Shown here: in pieces, positions 44,988 through 56,296 of the stretch
Numbering within the stretch: the stretch's first letter is position 1
Layout of the letters: every line of letters starts with the position of its first letter
NCBI RefSeq assembly: GCF_007421925.1
Contig: NZ_QMDX01000004.1
Coordinates: forward strand, 1 to 64,000
Length of the DNA stretch: 64,000 bases
DNA from: Haloglomus irregulare
Lineage (GTDB): Archaea > Halobacteriota > Halobacteria > Halobacteriales > Haloarculaceae
Reading direction: 5' to 3'
Made by a program: the position numbers and the translations under genes
The notes under the pieces: generated by a model
Told to the model about the DNA's origin: nothing
The model's database searches: none
Seen by the model: only the letters and a program-made list of their open reading frames with translations

Positions 44988-46216
44988 CAGTCGTCACCCC
45001 CCTGTTCGGGCTCTGCGGGCGGGCTGGATTCGTCGGAGCGGAGCGCATCCACCGCCTGCCCGGCGATGAAGTTCTTGATGTCGACCAGGCCACCGTACAC
45101 CCCGCGCGGGAACACCCACACGATGGCGACGAAGACGGCCCCCAGGATGAGCCGCCACAGCGAGCCGACCTGGCCGATGACCGGCAGTGTCGTCCCGCTG
45201 ATGACGTTGCTGATGTACTCGAAGATGAACGCGCCGAACACCGGCCCGACCAGCGAGCCGGTCCCTCCGAGGACGGTCATGATGACGAAGTCACCGGACT
45301 GGATCCAGTACAGCGCCGTCGACGGGTGGACGAACGCCTCGTGGATCGCGAAAAGCGAGCCGCCGAGGCCGGCGAACGAACCGCTGATGACGAACGCCAT
45401 CAGTTTGTACCGGAACACGTTCAGCCCAACGAACTCGACGCGCTGCTCGTTCTCCCCGAGCGCTTTGAAGATCAGTCCGTACGGCGAGTTGATGATGCGG
45501 TTGGCCACGGTGAGTGCCAGCAGGAACAGCACCGCGATGAACACGTACTCCATCTTGCCGACGAAGGGAACGAGACCGTCGAGATTAATGAAGCCGAACA
45601 GCTCCCCGACGTTCAGGTCGCTGAACCCGTTGTCACCGTTCGTGATACCCGCTCCGGGGCCGAGCGCGAAGAAGTACAGCATCTGCCCGAAGGTCAGGGT
45701 CAGCACTGCGAAGTAGACACCAGACCGCCGGATCGACATGAAGCCGATCGGCCAGGCGAGCAGCGTGGCGAACAATGTTCCGAACAGGATCATGGCGAGC
45801 GGCGACGTGATTCCCGGCATGGTGGCCGAGAGTCCCAGGAACGAAATCTCCGTGGTTGAGGAGACCAGACCGGTCACGTACGCCGCCGTCCCGAAGAACG
45901 CCGCGTGCCCGAACGAGAGCAACCCAGTGTACCCCAGCAGGAGGTTGTAGCCGACGACGATGATGCCGTAGATGAGCACCAGCGACGCCAGTCCCTCGTA
46001 GCCGCCGATACCGGGGTCGCCGAGCAGTCCGTTGACGACCTCCAGCCCGTCGACGAGCAGGAACGGGAAGAACAGCAGGAAGACGGCGCTCCCGACAACC
46101 ACCGACAGCTCGTGGTCCCGGACGGTCCGATAGAGGTCACCGACCTGTCCACCGAACGGTTCCGGGTCGGGGCCCTCGCTGACGGCAGTGCCGCCGTCGG
46201 TCTCGGGATCGCTCAT
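44987..46216 (-). CDS. livM: Branched-chain amino acid-type ABC transporter, permease
   Basis: 409 residues with about 9-10 spans. Conserved LivM stretches: GYNLLLGYTGLLSFGHAAFF, RRSGVYFAVLTLTFGQMLYF, LGENEQRVEFVGLNVFRYK and MTVLGGTGSLVGPVFGA. N- and C-termini are acidic tails in the cytoplasm. Its start overlaps the livH stop by 4 nt. Confidence 0.9.
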   Translation of the reverse strand: MSDPETDGGTAVSEGPDPEPFGGQVGDLYRTVRDHELSVVVGSAVFLLFFPFLLVDGLEVVNGLLGDPGIGGYEGLASLVLIYGIIVVGYNLLLGYTGLLSFGHAAFFGTAAYVTGLVSSTTEISFLGLSATMPGITSPLAMILFGTLFATLLAWPIGFMSIRRSGVYFAVLTLTFGQMLYFFALGPGAGITNGDNGFSDLNVGELFGFINLDGLVPFVGKMEYVFIAVLFLLALTVANRIINSPYGLIFKALGENEQRVEFVGLNVFRYKLMAFVISGSFAGLGGSLFAIHEAFVHPSTALYWIQSGDFVIMTVLGGTGSLVGPVFGAFIFEYISNVISGTTLPVIGQVGSLWRLILGAVFVAIVWVFPRGVYGGLVDIKNFIAGQAVDALRSDESSPPAEPEQGGDD

Positions 46217-47163
46217 TCGACCACCCCCTTGCTCCCGAACAGCCCCTCGGGGCGGAACAGGAGGACGCCGGCCGCGACCGCGTAGAGGACGATCTGCGCC
46301 CACTGCGAGGCCAGCACGGTCATTCCGGCGACAGTGATGCCGAGGACGAACCCGCCGAAGATGGCGCCGATGACGCTCCCCGCGCCGCCGACGACGAGCA
46401 CGAGGAAGGCGGGGATGAGCGCCCGCTCGGTGCCGATCTGTGGGCTCACGGTCTGGAAGGAGACGCCGATGAGGCCGGCGAACGCCGCCAGCGCGGCGCC
46501 CATGGCGAACACCAGGCTGTACGAGCGGTTGATCCTGATCCCGAGCATCCGGACCATCTCGGAGTCGTGCGTGCCAGCCTGCACCACGAGTCCGAAATCA
46601 GTCTTCTCGATGACCAGATAGGTCAGCCCGATGACGAACAGTGCGATGCCGACCAGATAGAGCCGCCACTGCGGGTAGTTCCCGATGATGGGGAGCATGA
46701 CGGGGCCACCGACGTTGATACCGAACAGCGTGGTCGGTGCGGTCGGCTGGAACGTGTTGCCGCCCAGCATCCCCTTGATGACCTCCTGCACGATCAGTGC
46801 GAGACCGAACGTGACGAGCAACTGGTCGGTCTCCGGGCGGTCGTAGAACGGTTCTGCCACGTATCGTTCCATCAGCAGGCCGACGATGAACCCGAAGACC
46901 GGGACCAGTATCATCGCCGCGGCGAAGCCCAGTCCCAGTCCGATGGCGTCGACACCGATACTGTTCAGGTAGCCGGCCGAGAGCGACGTCTCACGGATGA
47001 AGTACATCCCGGCGTAGCCGCCGATGAGGTAGAGCGCCCCGTGGGCGAGGTTCAGGAAGTCCATCGTCCCGAGGATGACACTCAGGCCGATTCCCAGGAG
47101 CGCGAAGATCGCGCCCTGCTGGAGGCCGTTGAGCAGGATTTCGATGGCGGTCTCTAGTACCAT
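46213..47163 (-). CDS. livH: Branched-chain amino acid-type ABC transporter, permease
   Basis: 316 residues with about 8 spans. GLQQGAIFALLGIGLSVILG, TMDFLNLAHGALYLIGGYA, LLVTFGLALIVQEVIKGMLG and VLVVGGAGSVIGAIFGGFVL are LivH signatures. It pairs with LivM as the channel. A 119-nt gap separates it from the binding-protein gene and holds an own promoter-like site. Confidence 0.9.
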   Translation of the reverse strand: MVLETAIEILLNGLQQGAIFALLGIGLSVILGTMDFLNLAHGALYLIGGYAGMYFIRETSLSAGYLNSIGVDAIGLGLGFAAAMILVPVFGFIVGLLMERYVAEPFYDRPETDQLLVTFGLALIVQEVIKGMLGGNTFQPTAPTTLFGINVGGPVMLPIIGNYPQWRLYLVGIALFVIGLTYLVIEKTDFGLVVQAGTHDSEMVRMLGIRINRSYSLVFAMGAALAAFAGLIGVSFQTVSPQIGTERALIPAFLVLVVGGAGSVIGAIFGGFVLGITVAGMTVLASQWAQIVLYAVAAGVLLFRPEGLFGSKGVVE

Positions 47164-47230
47164 CGGGCGACCACCTCCGGAGACGTGGACCCGGTCTGTG
47201 TCCGAATCATGTGTATACGTATCATTGTTC

Positions 47231-47242
47231 GTTATGTATATC
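47231..47242 (-). promoter_or_regulatory. TATA-like box in the livJ-livH gap
   Basis: On the minus strand GATATACATAAC, about 68-79 nt before the livH ATG. Transcript start would be near 47207. The palindrome ATACGTAT (47215-47222) lies between box and start and could be an operator. This lets the membrane genes be read separately from the binding protein. Confidence 0.5.
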
Positions 47243-47282
47243 TTCGCCCATGGAGGAGCGGGATGTGGGCTGCGTCCCGTCG

Positions 47283-48674
47283 TTACTCGTCGCCGTACGG
47301 GCCCAGTTCACATTCGGCGGCTGGCCCCTCGTCACAGCCGTAGGCGACGTCCTCGGTCGGGGTCTCCGAAGTGATCTGGAGCAGGCGCTGGGAGGTCTGC
47401 TCCTCCGCGCCCTGCATGACCAGTACGGGCCGCTGGGCCTGGTGGTCGCAGGCCCGCATCGTCTCGGCGCCGAGGCCGGCGTTGTCGTACTCGTAGTCCT
47501 CCAGCTGGCGGATGACCTCGGGGGGGTAGAACGTCCCGGCCCGCTCGGCCGCGGCGGCGTACTGCAGGGTCTGCAGGTACGCCAGCCGGGCCGCGTACGA
47601 CGGTACCTTGTCGTACTCCTCGCGGAACGACTCGGTGAACGTCGTCGAGATGTCGTCCTCGAGCTGCCAGTTCCAGTCCGCTGTGCCGAACACGCCTTGG
47701 ATGGAGTCGCTGGCGGCCTCGGCCATCAGACGGTTGTACAGCGGGACGACCAGCTCCATGTCCTCGTCGAGCCCGGCGTCCCGCGCCTGCGGCAGGGAGT
47801 TCGCGGCGTCCAGCCCGTAGTGGGTCAGGATGAGCATGTCCACCTCGTCGGTCGGCACGTCCGAGAGGAACGAGGAGTAGTCCGACGTACCCAGCGGGGT
47901 CGGTACCGACTCGACCAGGTTGTGGCCGGCCTCCTCAAGGAACTGCGTCATCGACTCTTGGACCGTCTGGCCCCACGTGTAGTCCGCGTACAGGATGTAG
48001 AAGTTCAGGTTGTCGCCGTACTCCTCTGTCAGCACCGGGGCGAGCGCCGCCCCCGTGTTGAACGCGTTGAACAGCTCCCGGAACGTGTACCGGACACACG
48101 CCGACCCGGTGGTGTCGTTCGAGTGGGTCAGGCAGGCCATGAACTGGACCTTCTCCGCCTGACACAGCTCCTGCACGGCGATGGCCACGCTGGAGGAGGA
48201 GCCGCCACTGACCATCATCGCGTTGTCACGACTGATCATCCGGGAGGCCGACTGTCGGGCCGTGTCCGGGTCCGTCGCAGTGTCGCCCTCGACGGACTCG
48301 ACGGTGAAGCCGAGCACACCGTCGCCGGAGAGGTCCTCCCACTGGTCGACCCAGCCACCGCCGTTGTTCAGGTGTTGCTTCGCGAGGTTGTACCCACGGA
48401 GTTCGTCCTGGCCCTCCTGGGAGTAGGACCCGGACTGTGGAACGTTGAACCCGAAGGTGACGGTGTCACCCTCGACGGGGAAGTTCCCGAGGGCGGGGAA
48501 GTCGTCGCCTCCGTCGCCTCCGTCGCCTCCGTCGCCTCCGTCGCCTCCGTCGCCTCCGTCGCCCCCGCCACCATCACCGCCGTCACCGGTACACCCGGCG
48601 AGCCCGGCGATTCCTGCAGCTCCAGCGGCACCTTTCAGTACGTCCCTTCGTGTCTGTGATTCGCTTCGGGTCAC
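47283..48674 (-). CDS. livJ: ABC transporter substrate-binding lipoprotein (branched-chain amino acid/amide type)
   Basis: 463 residues. A twin-arginine signal (TRRDVLKGAAGAAG) and lipobox LAGC show Tat export and lipid anchoring. A linker of Gly-Gly-Asp repeats (about residues 30-57) tethers the binding domain. VTFGFNVPQSGSYSQEGQDE begins the Peripla_BP_6 fold, with MMVSGGSSSSVAIAVQELCQ, NLNFYILYADYTWGQTVQES and CDHQAQRPVLVMQG. The last resembles those that bind amides or branched amino acids. It begins with GTG 20-31 nt after the TATA-like box. Confidence 0.9.
   Translation of the reverse strand: MTRSESQTRRDVLKGAAGAAGIAGLAGCTGDGGDGGGGDGGDGGDGGDGGDGGDGGDDFPALGNFPVEGDTVTFGFNVPQSGSYSQEGQDELRGYNLAKQHLNNGGGWVDQWEDLSGDGVLGFTVESVEGDTATDPDTARQSASRMISRDNAMMVSGGSSSSVAIAVQELCQAEKVQFMACLTHSNDTTGSACVRYTFRELFNAFNTGAALAPVLTEEYGDNLNFYILYADYTWGQTVQESMTQFLEEAGHNLVESVPTPLGTSDYSSFLSDVPTDEVDMLILTHYGLDAANSLPQARDAGLDEDMELVVPLYNRLMAEAASDSIQGVFGTADWNWQLEDDISTTFTESFREEYDKVPSYAARLAYLQTLQYAAAAERAGTFYPPEVIRQLEDYEYDNAGLGAETMRACDHQAQRPVLVMQGAEEQTSQRLLQITSETPTEDVAYGCDEGPAAECELGPYGDE
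48504..48566. repeat. 9-bp tandem repeat coding the Gly-Gly-Asp linker
   Basis: The unit GTCGCCTCC is repeated exactly six times, then once as GTCGCCCCC. On the coding strand it reads GGAGGCGAC (Gly-Gly-Asp). Identical synonymous codons in each copy point to recent slippage, so the linker length is likely to vary among strains. Confidence 0.85.
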
Positions 48675-48693
48675 GACAGTTGTACAGCGCCTG

Positions 48694-48705
48694 TCTTATG
48701 AATAA
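48694..48705 (-). promoter_or_regulatory. TATA-like box for livJ
   Basis: On the minus strand TTATTCATAAGA, 20-31 nt before the GTG at 48674. Leaderless promoter of the Liv operon. Confidence 0.55.
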
Positions 48706-48927
48706 CCCTGGTCCCTAGGTATTGTAACTCGTACCGAACGGTATATATCGAGTTGCCGGCCATCACCTGCAGCCGGTCTTTACGCGGTGTCCTGCGACCG
48801 AACTGTCCCGGAAACAGGACACGAATACCACAGCTGTCCCCGATATCTGGCATATATCCGTCCTGACTGTAGTATATCCGAAATCGGAGGGGACAGGGGC
48901 GCCGGGGACGACCCGACCGCGGTCGGC

Positions 48928-50922
<1,995 letters not shown>

Positions 50923-50948
50923 GTACGACCAGTTGGACCCGAGCCAGC

Positions 50949-50957
50949 ATAATAACC
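50949..50957 (-). promoter_or_regulatory. TATA-like box for acs
   Basis: On the minus strand GTTATTATG, 27-35 nt before the acs ATG, within the short gap after the Bat-type regulator stop. acs can thus be read by itself. Confidence 0.55.
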
Positions 50958-50964
50958 CGCCCCG

Positions 50965-53103
50965 CTAGCTATCCCAACCGCCCGACTCCTCGTCCGGCGG
51001 CCGGCGTTCCCCCTCGAACAGCGCCGTCAGGAGGCGCTGCTGCGCCCGGCGCAGGTGGTTGTGCAGCGTCGGCGAGGAGACGTCCATCGAGTCCGCCAGC
51101 TCCTCGGCCGTGCTCCCTCGGGGCCACTCGAAGTAGCCGGCGTGGTAGGCCGCCCGGAGGACGGACCGCTGGCGGTCCGTCAGCTCGTCGTCGACGGATT
51201 CGCGGAACGAGGCGGACGAGGTCGACCGCTCGGTCTCCCGCTTCGAGCGCAGCTGGGACTCCGGGAACGACCCGCGGAGCGCGCCCAACAGGTCCCGGAC
51301 GCCCGCGTCCGGGGAGAACTCACAGGTCAGCTCCGCGCGACCGTCCTCGGCGACCAGCGACCGGACGTTGCCGCCGTGGTCGATGAGCGGCGCGGCCAGT
51401 GACGCATCCGGCGCCCGGACCTCCAGCAGCGCGGCCTCGCCGCGGTCGGCCACCAGCCGTGCCTCGCCGGCCTCATGGGCCAGCTCCAGCGCCGCCTCCG
51501 GCTCCGCGTCCGCGACCGTGATGTAGTAGAGCAACCCCTCCTCGACCGGCACCATCCCGTCGAGTTCGATGCGACAACCCAGCTGCTGGGAGGCGTCGAC
51601 GAAGAACGACCCGGGGTCGGTGCTCTCGAACGTCAGCTCCAGGACGGTGTCCGAGAGGAGCAGGTGGCGCCACTCGGCGGCGCTCAGGGCCAGTCCGACG
51701 CGGCGCCCGAGATCCGAGACCACCTCGCGCTCCCGCTCGTTCGCGGGCGCGGCACGCGGCCCCGCGAGGACGAGAACGCCGTGGACGTTCTCGGCGTGTC
51801 CCAGTGGGGCCAGCAGGAGCGACGGAGCATCCGGCGCCTCGGCGGCGGTCTCGACCGAAACCGTCCGCGTCGTCCCCGTCTCAGCGACCCCACGTGCGGC
51901 CTCCGCCAGGTCGGTCCCGCCGGCGACGTAGTCGCCCGCGACACCGGGGTCGATGCCACCGGCCGCCAGCGGCTCGCCGTCCGCCGGCGGGTACGGGTCG
52001 AGCACCCAGGCGCAGACGTAGGCGTCGCTGTGGCCCAGTTCCTCCGCCGCCGTCCGGAGGACGCCCTCCCGGGTCGTCTCGTCGGCCAACCTTTCGCCGA
52101 CCGCTCGGGCGGCAGCCGCCACCGTCTGGGCCCGACCCGCCGTCGGGTCCGACCCGCGCTCCCGGATCTCGACGACGACCCGCTCGGCCCCGCCGGAGCC
52201 GTCCGGGACCCGCGAGGCGCGGGTCCAGCGCTCGATGGTGGCTCCGTCCGCCCGCGCGTACGGCAGGACCCCCGACCAGGCGCCCTCCGTGGCGACGGTC
52301 CGCCAGAACTCGCCGGGCAGTGCGTCGTCGGCCACCGCCGTCCCGAAGGGCCGCCCGGCGACCTCGTCGACCCGGCGGCCCGTGATACGCTCGAACGACC
52401 GGTTCGCGTGGCCCACCTTCCCGTCGGGACCGAGGACGAGCACGCCGGTGTCGACCCGGTCCAGCGCGTCCCGGAGCGCCTCGGGGGCCGGCCCGGTCGT
52501 CGGCGTGGCCCCTCCACCCTCTGCGACGACCGGCGGCTGGGCGCTGGCGAACGCCGACAGCGCCGTCTCCCCGTCGGGGTCGGACACCGTCGCGTCGATG
52601 CTGCCCAGCCGCTCCCAGCCGCCGGCGGCCAGCACGGCGCCCGGCGGGACCCCCCGCTCGACAGCGTCCCGGCCGAAGAACCGGCGGAGGTCGGCGCTGG
52701 AGACCCCCTCTAGTGTCGGGTCATCGGCCCGGGTGGCGGCCCGCTCGGCGACCGCCCCGACCAGCATCTGGAGTCGGCGCGGCGTCACCTCCAACACCGG
52801 CGTCCCGTCGCCCGCCCCGTCCGCGTAGGCCGTTAGCTCCGACTCCAGGTCTGCGGGGAGCGGCGCCAGCCGGTCCCAGCCGCCGTCCCCGTCCGGCACC
52901 CGGAGGGCGTGCCCCACGCCCCCGTCGTGGAGTCGCGTCTCCGCATCACCGGTCTCGAGCCGGGTCATCTCCGTCGGCGTGAGGCCGGCCTCGCCGGCCA
53001 GCCGCAGCACGAGCCGTTCACGGTCGGTTTCGGCGGCAGCCACCAACTGCCGATAGCGGTCGCGGTCCACGCGGACGCGGTCGGACCGCCCGTCGGATGA
53101 CAT
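50965..53103 (-). CDS. Bat-type transcriptional regulator (integrase-like N-term, PAS, GAF, HTH_10)
   Basis: 712 residues. Residues about 10-175 look like a tyrosine-recombinase-type core without activity (RERLVLRLAGEAGLTPTEMT), a known feature of haloarchaeal Bat-like proteins. A PAS domain (about 215-335; DTGVLVLGPDGKVGHANRSF), a GAF domain (about 345-480), a bacterio-opsin-activator-type domain and, at the C-terminus, HTH_10 (ELTDRQRSVLRAAYHAGYFE and DVSSPTLHNHLRRAQQRLL) follow. It should sense a small molecule or redox state and regulate nearby genes; the two flanking acetyl-CoA synthetase genes are the natural candidates. ATG 53103 is preferred over an upstream TTG. Confidence 0.85.
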   Translation of the reverse strand: MSSDGRSDRVRVDRDRYRQLVAAAETDRERLVLRLAGEAGLTPTEMTRLETGDAETRLHDGGVGHALRVPDGDGGWDRLAPLPADLESELTAYADGAGDGTPVLEVTPRRLQMLVGAVAERAATRADDPTLEGVSSADLRRFFGRDAVERGVPPGAVLAAGGWERLGSIDATVSDPDGETALSAFASAQPPVVAEGGGATPTTGPAPEALRDALDRVDTGVLVLGPDGKVGHANRSFERITGRRVDEVAGRPFGTAVADDALPGEFWRTVATEGAWSGVLPYARADGATIERWTRASRVPDGSGGAERVVVEIRERGSDPTAGRAQTVAAAARAVGERLADETTREGVLRTAAEELGHSDAYVCAWVLDPYPPADGEPLAAGGIDPGVAGDYVAGGTDLAEAARGVAETGTTRTVSVETAAEAPDAPSLLLAPLGHAENVHGVLVLAGPRAAPANEREREVVSDLGRRVGLALSAAEWRHLLLSDTVLELTFESTDPGSFFVDASQQLGCRIELDGMVPVEEGLLYYITVADAEPEAALELAHEAGEARLVADRGEAALLEVRAPDASLAAPLIDHGGNVRSLVAEDGRAELTCEFSPDAGVRDLLGALRGSFPESQLRSKRETERSTSSASFRESVDDELTDRQRSVLRAAYHAGYFEWPRGSTAEELADSMDVSSPTLHNHLRRAQQRLLTALFEGERRPPDEESGGWDS

Positions 53104-53125
53104 GTTTCGGGACAAACGTCGAAAA

Positions 53126-53137
53126 CGAAATAAAACT
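53126..53137 (-). promoter_or_regulatory. TATA-like box for the Bat-type regulator
   Basis: On the minus strand AGTTTTATTTCG, 23-34 nt before the ATG at 53103. Confidence 0.6.
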
Positions 53138-53254
53138 GCCGGGTGGAACCGGTCGAATTTTCAAACACCGGGGGGACTGTCGCCCGGAACCGACGCCGGG
53201 CTGTTCTTCACGAACGAGGACCGTTTCGCGAGCCGTGCCGGGTCCGAACCCGGG

Positions 53255-55207
53255 TCACTCCTGGCGGCGCGTCACGGTCTCGATCTCGCCGACGACCTCC
53301 GGGTTCCGGAGGGCGCTGGTGTCGCCGTAGCCGCGCCCGCTCACGACGTCCGCCAGCAGTCGGCGCATCACCTTCCCGGAGTGGGTCTTCGGGAGTTCGG
53401 GGACGATGATAACCCGGTTCGGTCGGACTGCCGGCGATATCTCCCGTGCGACACGGGCCCGGACGCGGCCGGCGAGGGCGTCGGGGTCGGTGCTGCTCCG
53501 GTCGCAGGAGACGTACGCGGCCACCTCGTCGTCCTCCGAGATGGCGACGACGGCGACCTCCGTGACCCCGTCCAGCGCGCTGACGACCCGCTCGACGACG
53601 GCGGTCCCGTACGCCGCCTGCCCCACGTCGAGGGTGTCGGCATCCCGGCCGAGCAGCGTGACGTAGCCGTCCGGGCCCCGGACGGCCCGGTCGCTGGTGA
53701 CGTACCGCCAGGCGTCGGGGTGGTCCCGGCCGGCACCCGCCCCGTGGCCCTCGCTGGCGAGCCGGCGGCACATCCCCGGCCACGGTCGCTGGACGGCCAG
53801 CGTCCCCTCCTCGCCGTCGGCGACCGGCGCGCCGTCGTCGTCGACGACGTCCACGGAGAGGCCGGGGACGCCCGGGCCCGCCGCGCCGGGTTGCATCGGG
53901 TCGACCGCCGGGAGCGTCGCGACGGCGATACCGCCGGTCTCGGTCTGCCACCACGTGTCGACGACCGGGGCCTCGCCGCCGCCCAGCTCGTCACGGTACC
54001 AGTGCCAGGTCGACGGGTCGATGGGCTCGCCCACGGTGCCCAGCAGCCGGATGGAGGAGCGATCGTACTCGTCGGCCGGCGGGGCGCCGCGCTGGCGCAT
54101 CGACCGCAACGCCGTCGGCGACGTGTAGAAGACGTCGACGGACTCGCGCTCGATGCTCGCCCACGGGTGGCCGCCGGCCTGGTGGTCGGCGGGCGACTCG
54201 TGGAGCAGCGTCGTCGTCCCGAGCGCGAGGGGCCCGTAGACGCCGTAGGTGTGGCCCGTGATCCAGCCGATGTCGGCGGCGCACCAGTAGGTGTCCTCGG
54301 GTCTGATATCGAGCACCGCCGTGGCGGTCCAGGCGGCGTACGAGAGGTAGCCGCCGGTCGTGTGGGTCACGCGGTCGGGCTCGCCGGTGGTCCCGGAGGT
54401 GTAGAGCACGAACAGCGGGTCGGCCGCGTCCCGGGCGACCGGGTCCACCTCGGCACCGGCGAACTCGTCGCGCAGGGCGCCGTAGCTGTGGTAGTCCCGG
54501 CCGAGGTCGGGGTCGTCCGCCAGCCGCCCGACCAGCACACCCGTCACGTCGGCGTCCACCTGGAGGCGGGCGCTGTCGGCCGTGTTCCGCTGCCCGACGG
54601 CGCTCCCCCGGCGGTAGTAGCCGTCGCAGGTGACGAGGAAATCCGAGTCGGCGCTCGCCATCCGGTCGGCCAGCTCGTCGGCCGAGAAGCCCGCGTAGAC
54701 GACGTTGTGCAGCGCGCCGAGGCGCGCGCAGGCCAGCATCGTCACCGGCAGCTCCGGCACGTTCGGCATGAACAGGGTGACGACGTCGCCCGGGCCGACG
54801 CCCAGCGAGCGCAGCGCGGCCGCCACCGCCTCCACCTCGTGCTGGAGGTCGAGGTAGGTCAGTGACTCACGCTCCCCGTCCGCGCCGATCCAACGGATCG
54901 CGATGGCGTTCTTCCGTCCGGCCGCCACGTGCCGGTCGACGCAGTTGTGCGACGGCTTCAGCCGGCCGTCGCCGAACCACGCCAGATGCCCCTCGTCGCG
55001 GTTCAGTACCGTCTCGTACTCCCGGTCCCAGTCGAGCATGTCGCCGGCAACTGTCCAACAGTCCGGCCAGTCCTCGGCGAACCGGTCCCGGATACCCGCG
55101 TCGGCGACGTTGGCGGTGTCGGCGAACCAGCAGGGCGGCCCGTACCGGTCGGTACCGGCCGTCGGAGACCCGTCGGACTCGTCGACACCCTGGTTCCCTC
55201 TCGACAT
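53255..55207 (-). CDS. Divergent acetyl-CoA synthetase paralogue with altered catalytic motifs
   Basis: 650 residues, homologous along its whole length to the neighbouring Acs (KPSHNCVDRH, ADIGWITGHTYGVYGPLALG, DTWWQTETGG, LPKTHSGKVMRRLL). But the P-loop-like A3 reads YTSGTTGEPDRVTH where Acs has YTSGTTGKPKG, so both Lys are lost. The hinge/CoA segment is LLGRDADTLDVGQAAYGTAV in place of GRLDDVMNVAGHRLG: the hinge Asp becomes Ala and the Arg after it becomes Ala. The A10 Lys stays. It may be a slow or regulatory form, use another acid, or form mixed oligomers with Acs. The gene is intact, with no stop or frameshift. Confidence 0.85.
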   Translation of the reverse strand: MSRGNQGVDESDGSPTAGTDRYGPPCWFADTANVADAGIRDRFAEDWPDCWTVAGDMLDWDREYETVLNRDEGHLAWFGDGRLKPSHNCVDRHVAAGRKNAIAIRWIGADGERESLTYLDLQHEVEAVAAALRSLGVGPGDVVTLFMPNVPELPVTMLACARLGALHNVVYAGFSADELADRMASADSDFLVTCDGYYRRGSAVGQRNTADSARLQVDADVTGVLVGRLADDPDLGRDYHSYGALRDEFAGAEVDPVARDAADPLFVLYTSGTTGEPDRVTHTTGGYLSYAAWTATAVLDIRPEDTYWCAADIGWITGHTYGVYGPLALGTTTLLHESPADHQAGGHPWASIERESVDVFYTSPTALRSMRQRGAPPADEYDRSSIRLLGTVGEPIDPSTWHWYRDELGGGEAPVVDTWWQTETGGIAVATLPAVDPMQPGAAGPGVPGLSVDVVDDDGAPVADGEEGTLAVQRPWPGMCRRLASEGHGAGAGRDHPDAWRYVTSDRAVRGPDGYVTLLGRDADTLDVGQAAYGTAVVERVVSALDGVTEVAVVAISEDDEVAAYVSCDRSSTDPDALAGRVRARVAREISPAVRPNRVIIVPELPKTHSGKVMRRLLADVVSGRGYGDTSALRNPEVVGEIETVTRRQE

Positions 55208-55375
55208 TAGGTGCTAACAGCTACCACTCGGCTGAGCCGCCGGTTAAACGTTGGGTAAAACCGCGTGCCATCGGCCGGGGTCGGCCGGTCCGCCGGGGAA
55301 AACTTATGCGCCGGACGCACCCCGAGTTCCCATGGTCCCCCTCTGCCCCCCGGACCCCTACCGTGAGGTGTCGAC

Positions 55376-56296
55376 ATGAGCGTCATCGAACTCGACGGCC
55401 TCCGCAAGTCGTACGGCGACGTGACCGCCCTCCGCGGTGTCGACCTCACGGTCGAGCGCGGCGAGGTGTTCGGCTTCCTCGGGCCGAACGGGGCCGGGAA
55501 GTCGACGACAATCAACATCATGCTCGACTTCGCCTCACCCACGGCCGGCGGGGTCCGCGTGCTCGGCGAGGACCCCCAGTCCGACTCCGTGCCGGTCCGC
55601 CGCCGGACGGGCTCGCTGCTGGAGGGATACGGCGTCTACGGGGGCCTCACCGCCCGCGAGCATCTCCGCCACGCCATCGAGACTCGCGGCGCGGACGACG
55701 ACCCCGACGAACTCATCGCCCGGGTGGACCTCGAGGGGGCCGCCGGCCGGCGGGCGGGCGGGTTCTCCAAGGGAATGAAACAGCGCCTCGCGCTTGCCGT
55801 TGCCCTGGTCGACGAGCCGGACCTGCTGGTGCTCGACGAACCCTCGACCGGCCTCGACCCGAACGGCGCGCGCATGCTACGACGCATCGTCCGGGCAGAA
55901 CGGGACCGCGGGGCGACGGTGTTCTTCTCCTCGCATATCCTCGAACAGGTCGAGGCCGTCGCCGACGAGGTGGGCATCCTCTACGACGGGGAGATCGTCG
56001 CTGAGGACTCCGTCGAGGGCCTGCGCAGGGAGCTCGGTGCCGGTAGCACGCTGGTCGTGGAGCTGACGGGCCCCCCCGACCGACTGTCCGGGCTTGAGGA
56101 CCTGGCGGGCGTCCGGGACGTGACGTTCCGCGACGGTCGCCTGGAGGCTTCGTGTGACGATGCCGACGCGAAACTGCGCGTCCTGAACGAACTGTCAGCA
56201 GCGGGGCTCCTGGGCGAGTTCGACGTTCGCGAGGCTTCGCTCGGCGAGGTGTTTTCGAAATACACGACGGACGACGACGTGGTGACCGACGCATGA
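55376..56296 (+). CDS. ABC-2 type exporter, ATPase
   Basis: 306 residues. Walker A GPNGAGKSTT, signature FSKGMKQRLALAVAL, Walker B LLVLDEPSTGLDPNG, switch SSHILEQVEAVADEVG. The C-terminal about 85 residues are the regulatory domain found in NatA/NosF-like ATPases. Overlaps the permease gene by 4 nt (ATGA). Exports an unknown compound, perhaps a drug, lipid or sodium. Confidence 0.9.
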   Translation: MSVIELDGLRKSYGDVTALRGVDLTVERGEVFGFLGPNGAGKSTTINIMLDFASPTAGGVRVLGEDPQSDSVPVRRRTGSLLEGYGVYGGLTAREHLRHAIETRGADDDPDELIARVDLEGAAGRRAGGFSKGMKQRLALAVALVDEPDLLVLDEPSTGLDPNGARMLRRIVRAERDRGATVFFSSHILEQVEAVADEVGILYDGEIVAEDSVEGLRRELGAGSTLVVELTGPPDRLSGLEDLAGVRDVTFRDGRLEASCDDADAKLRVLNELSAAGLLGEFDVREASLGEVFSKYTTDDDVVTDA

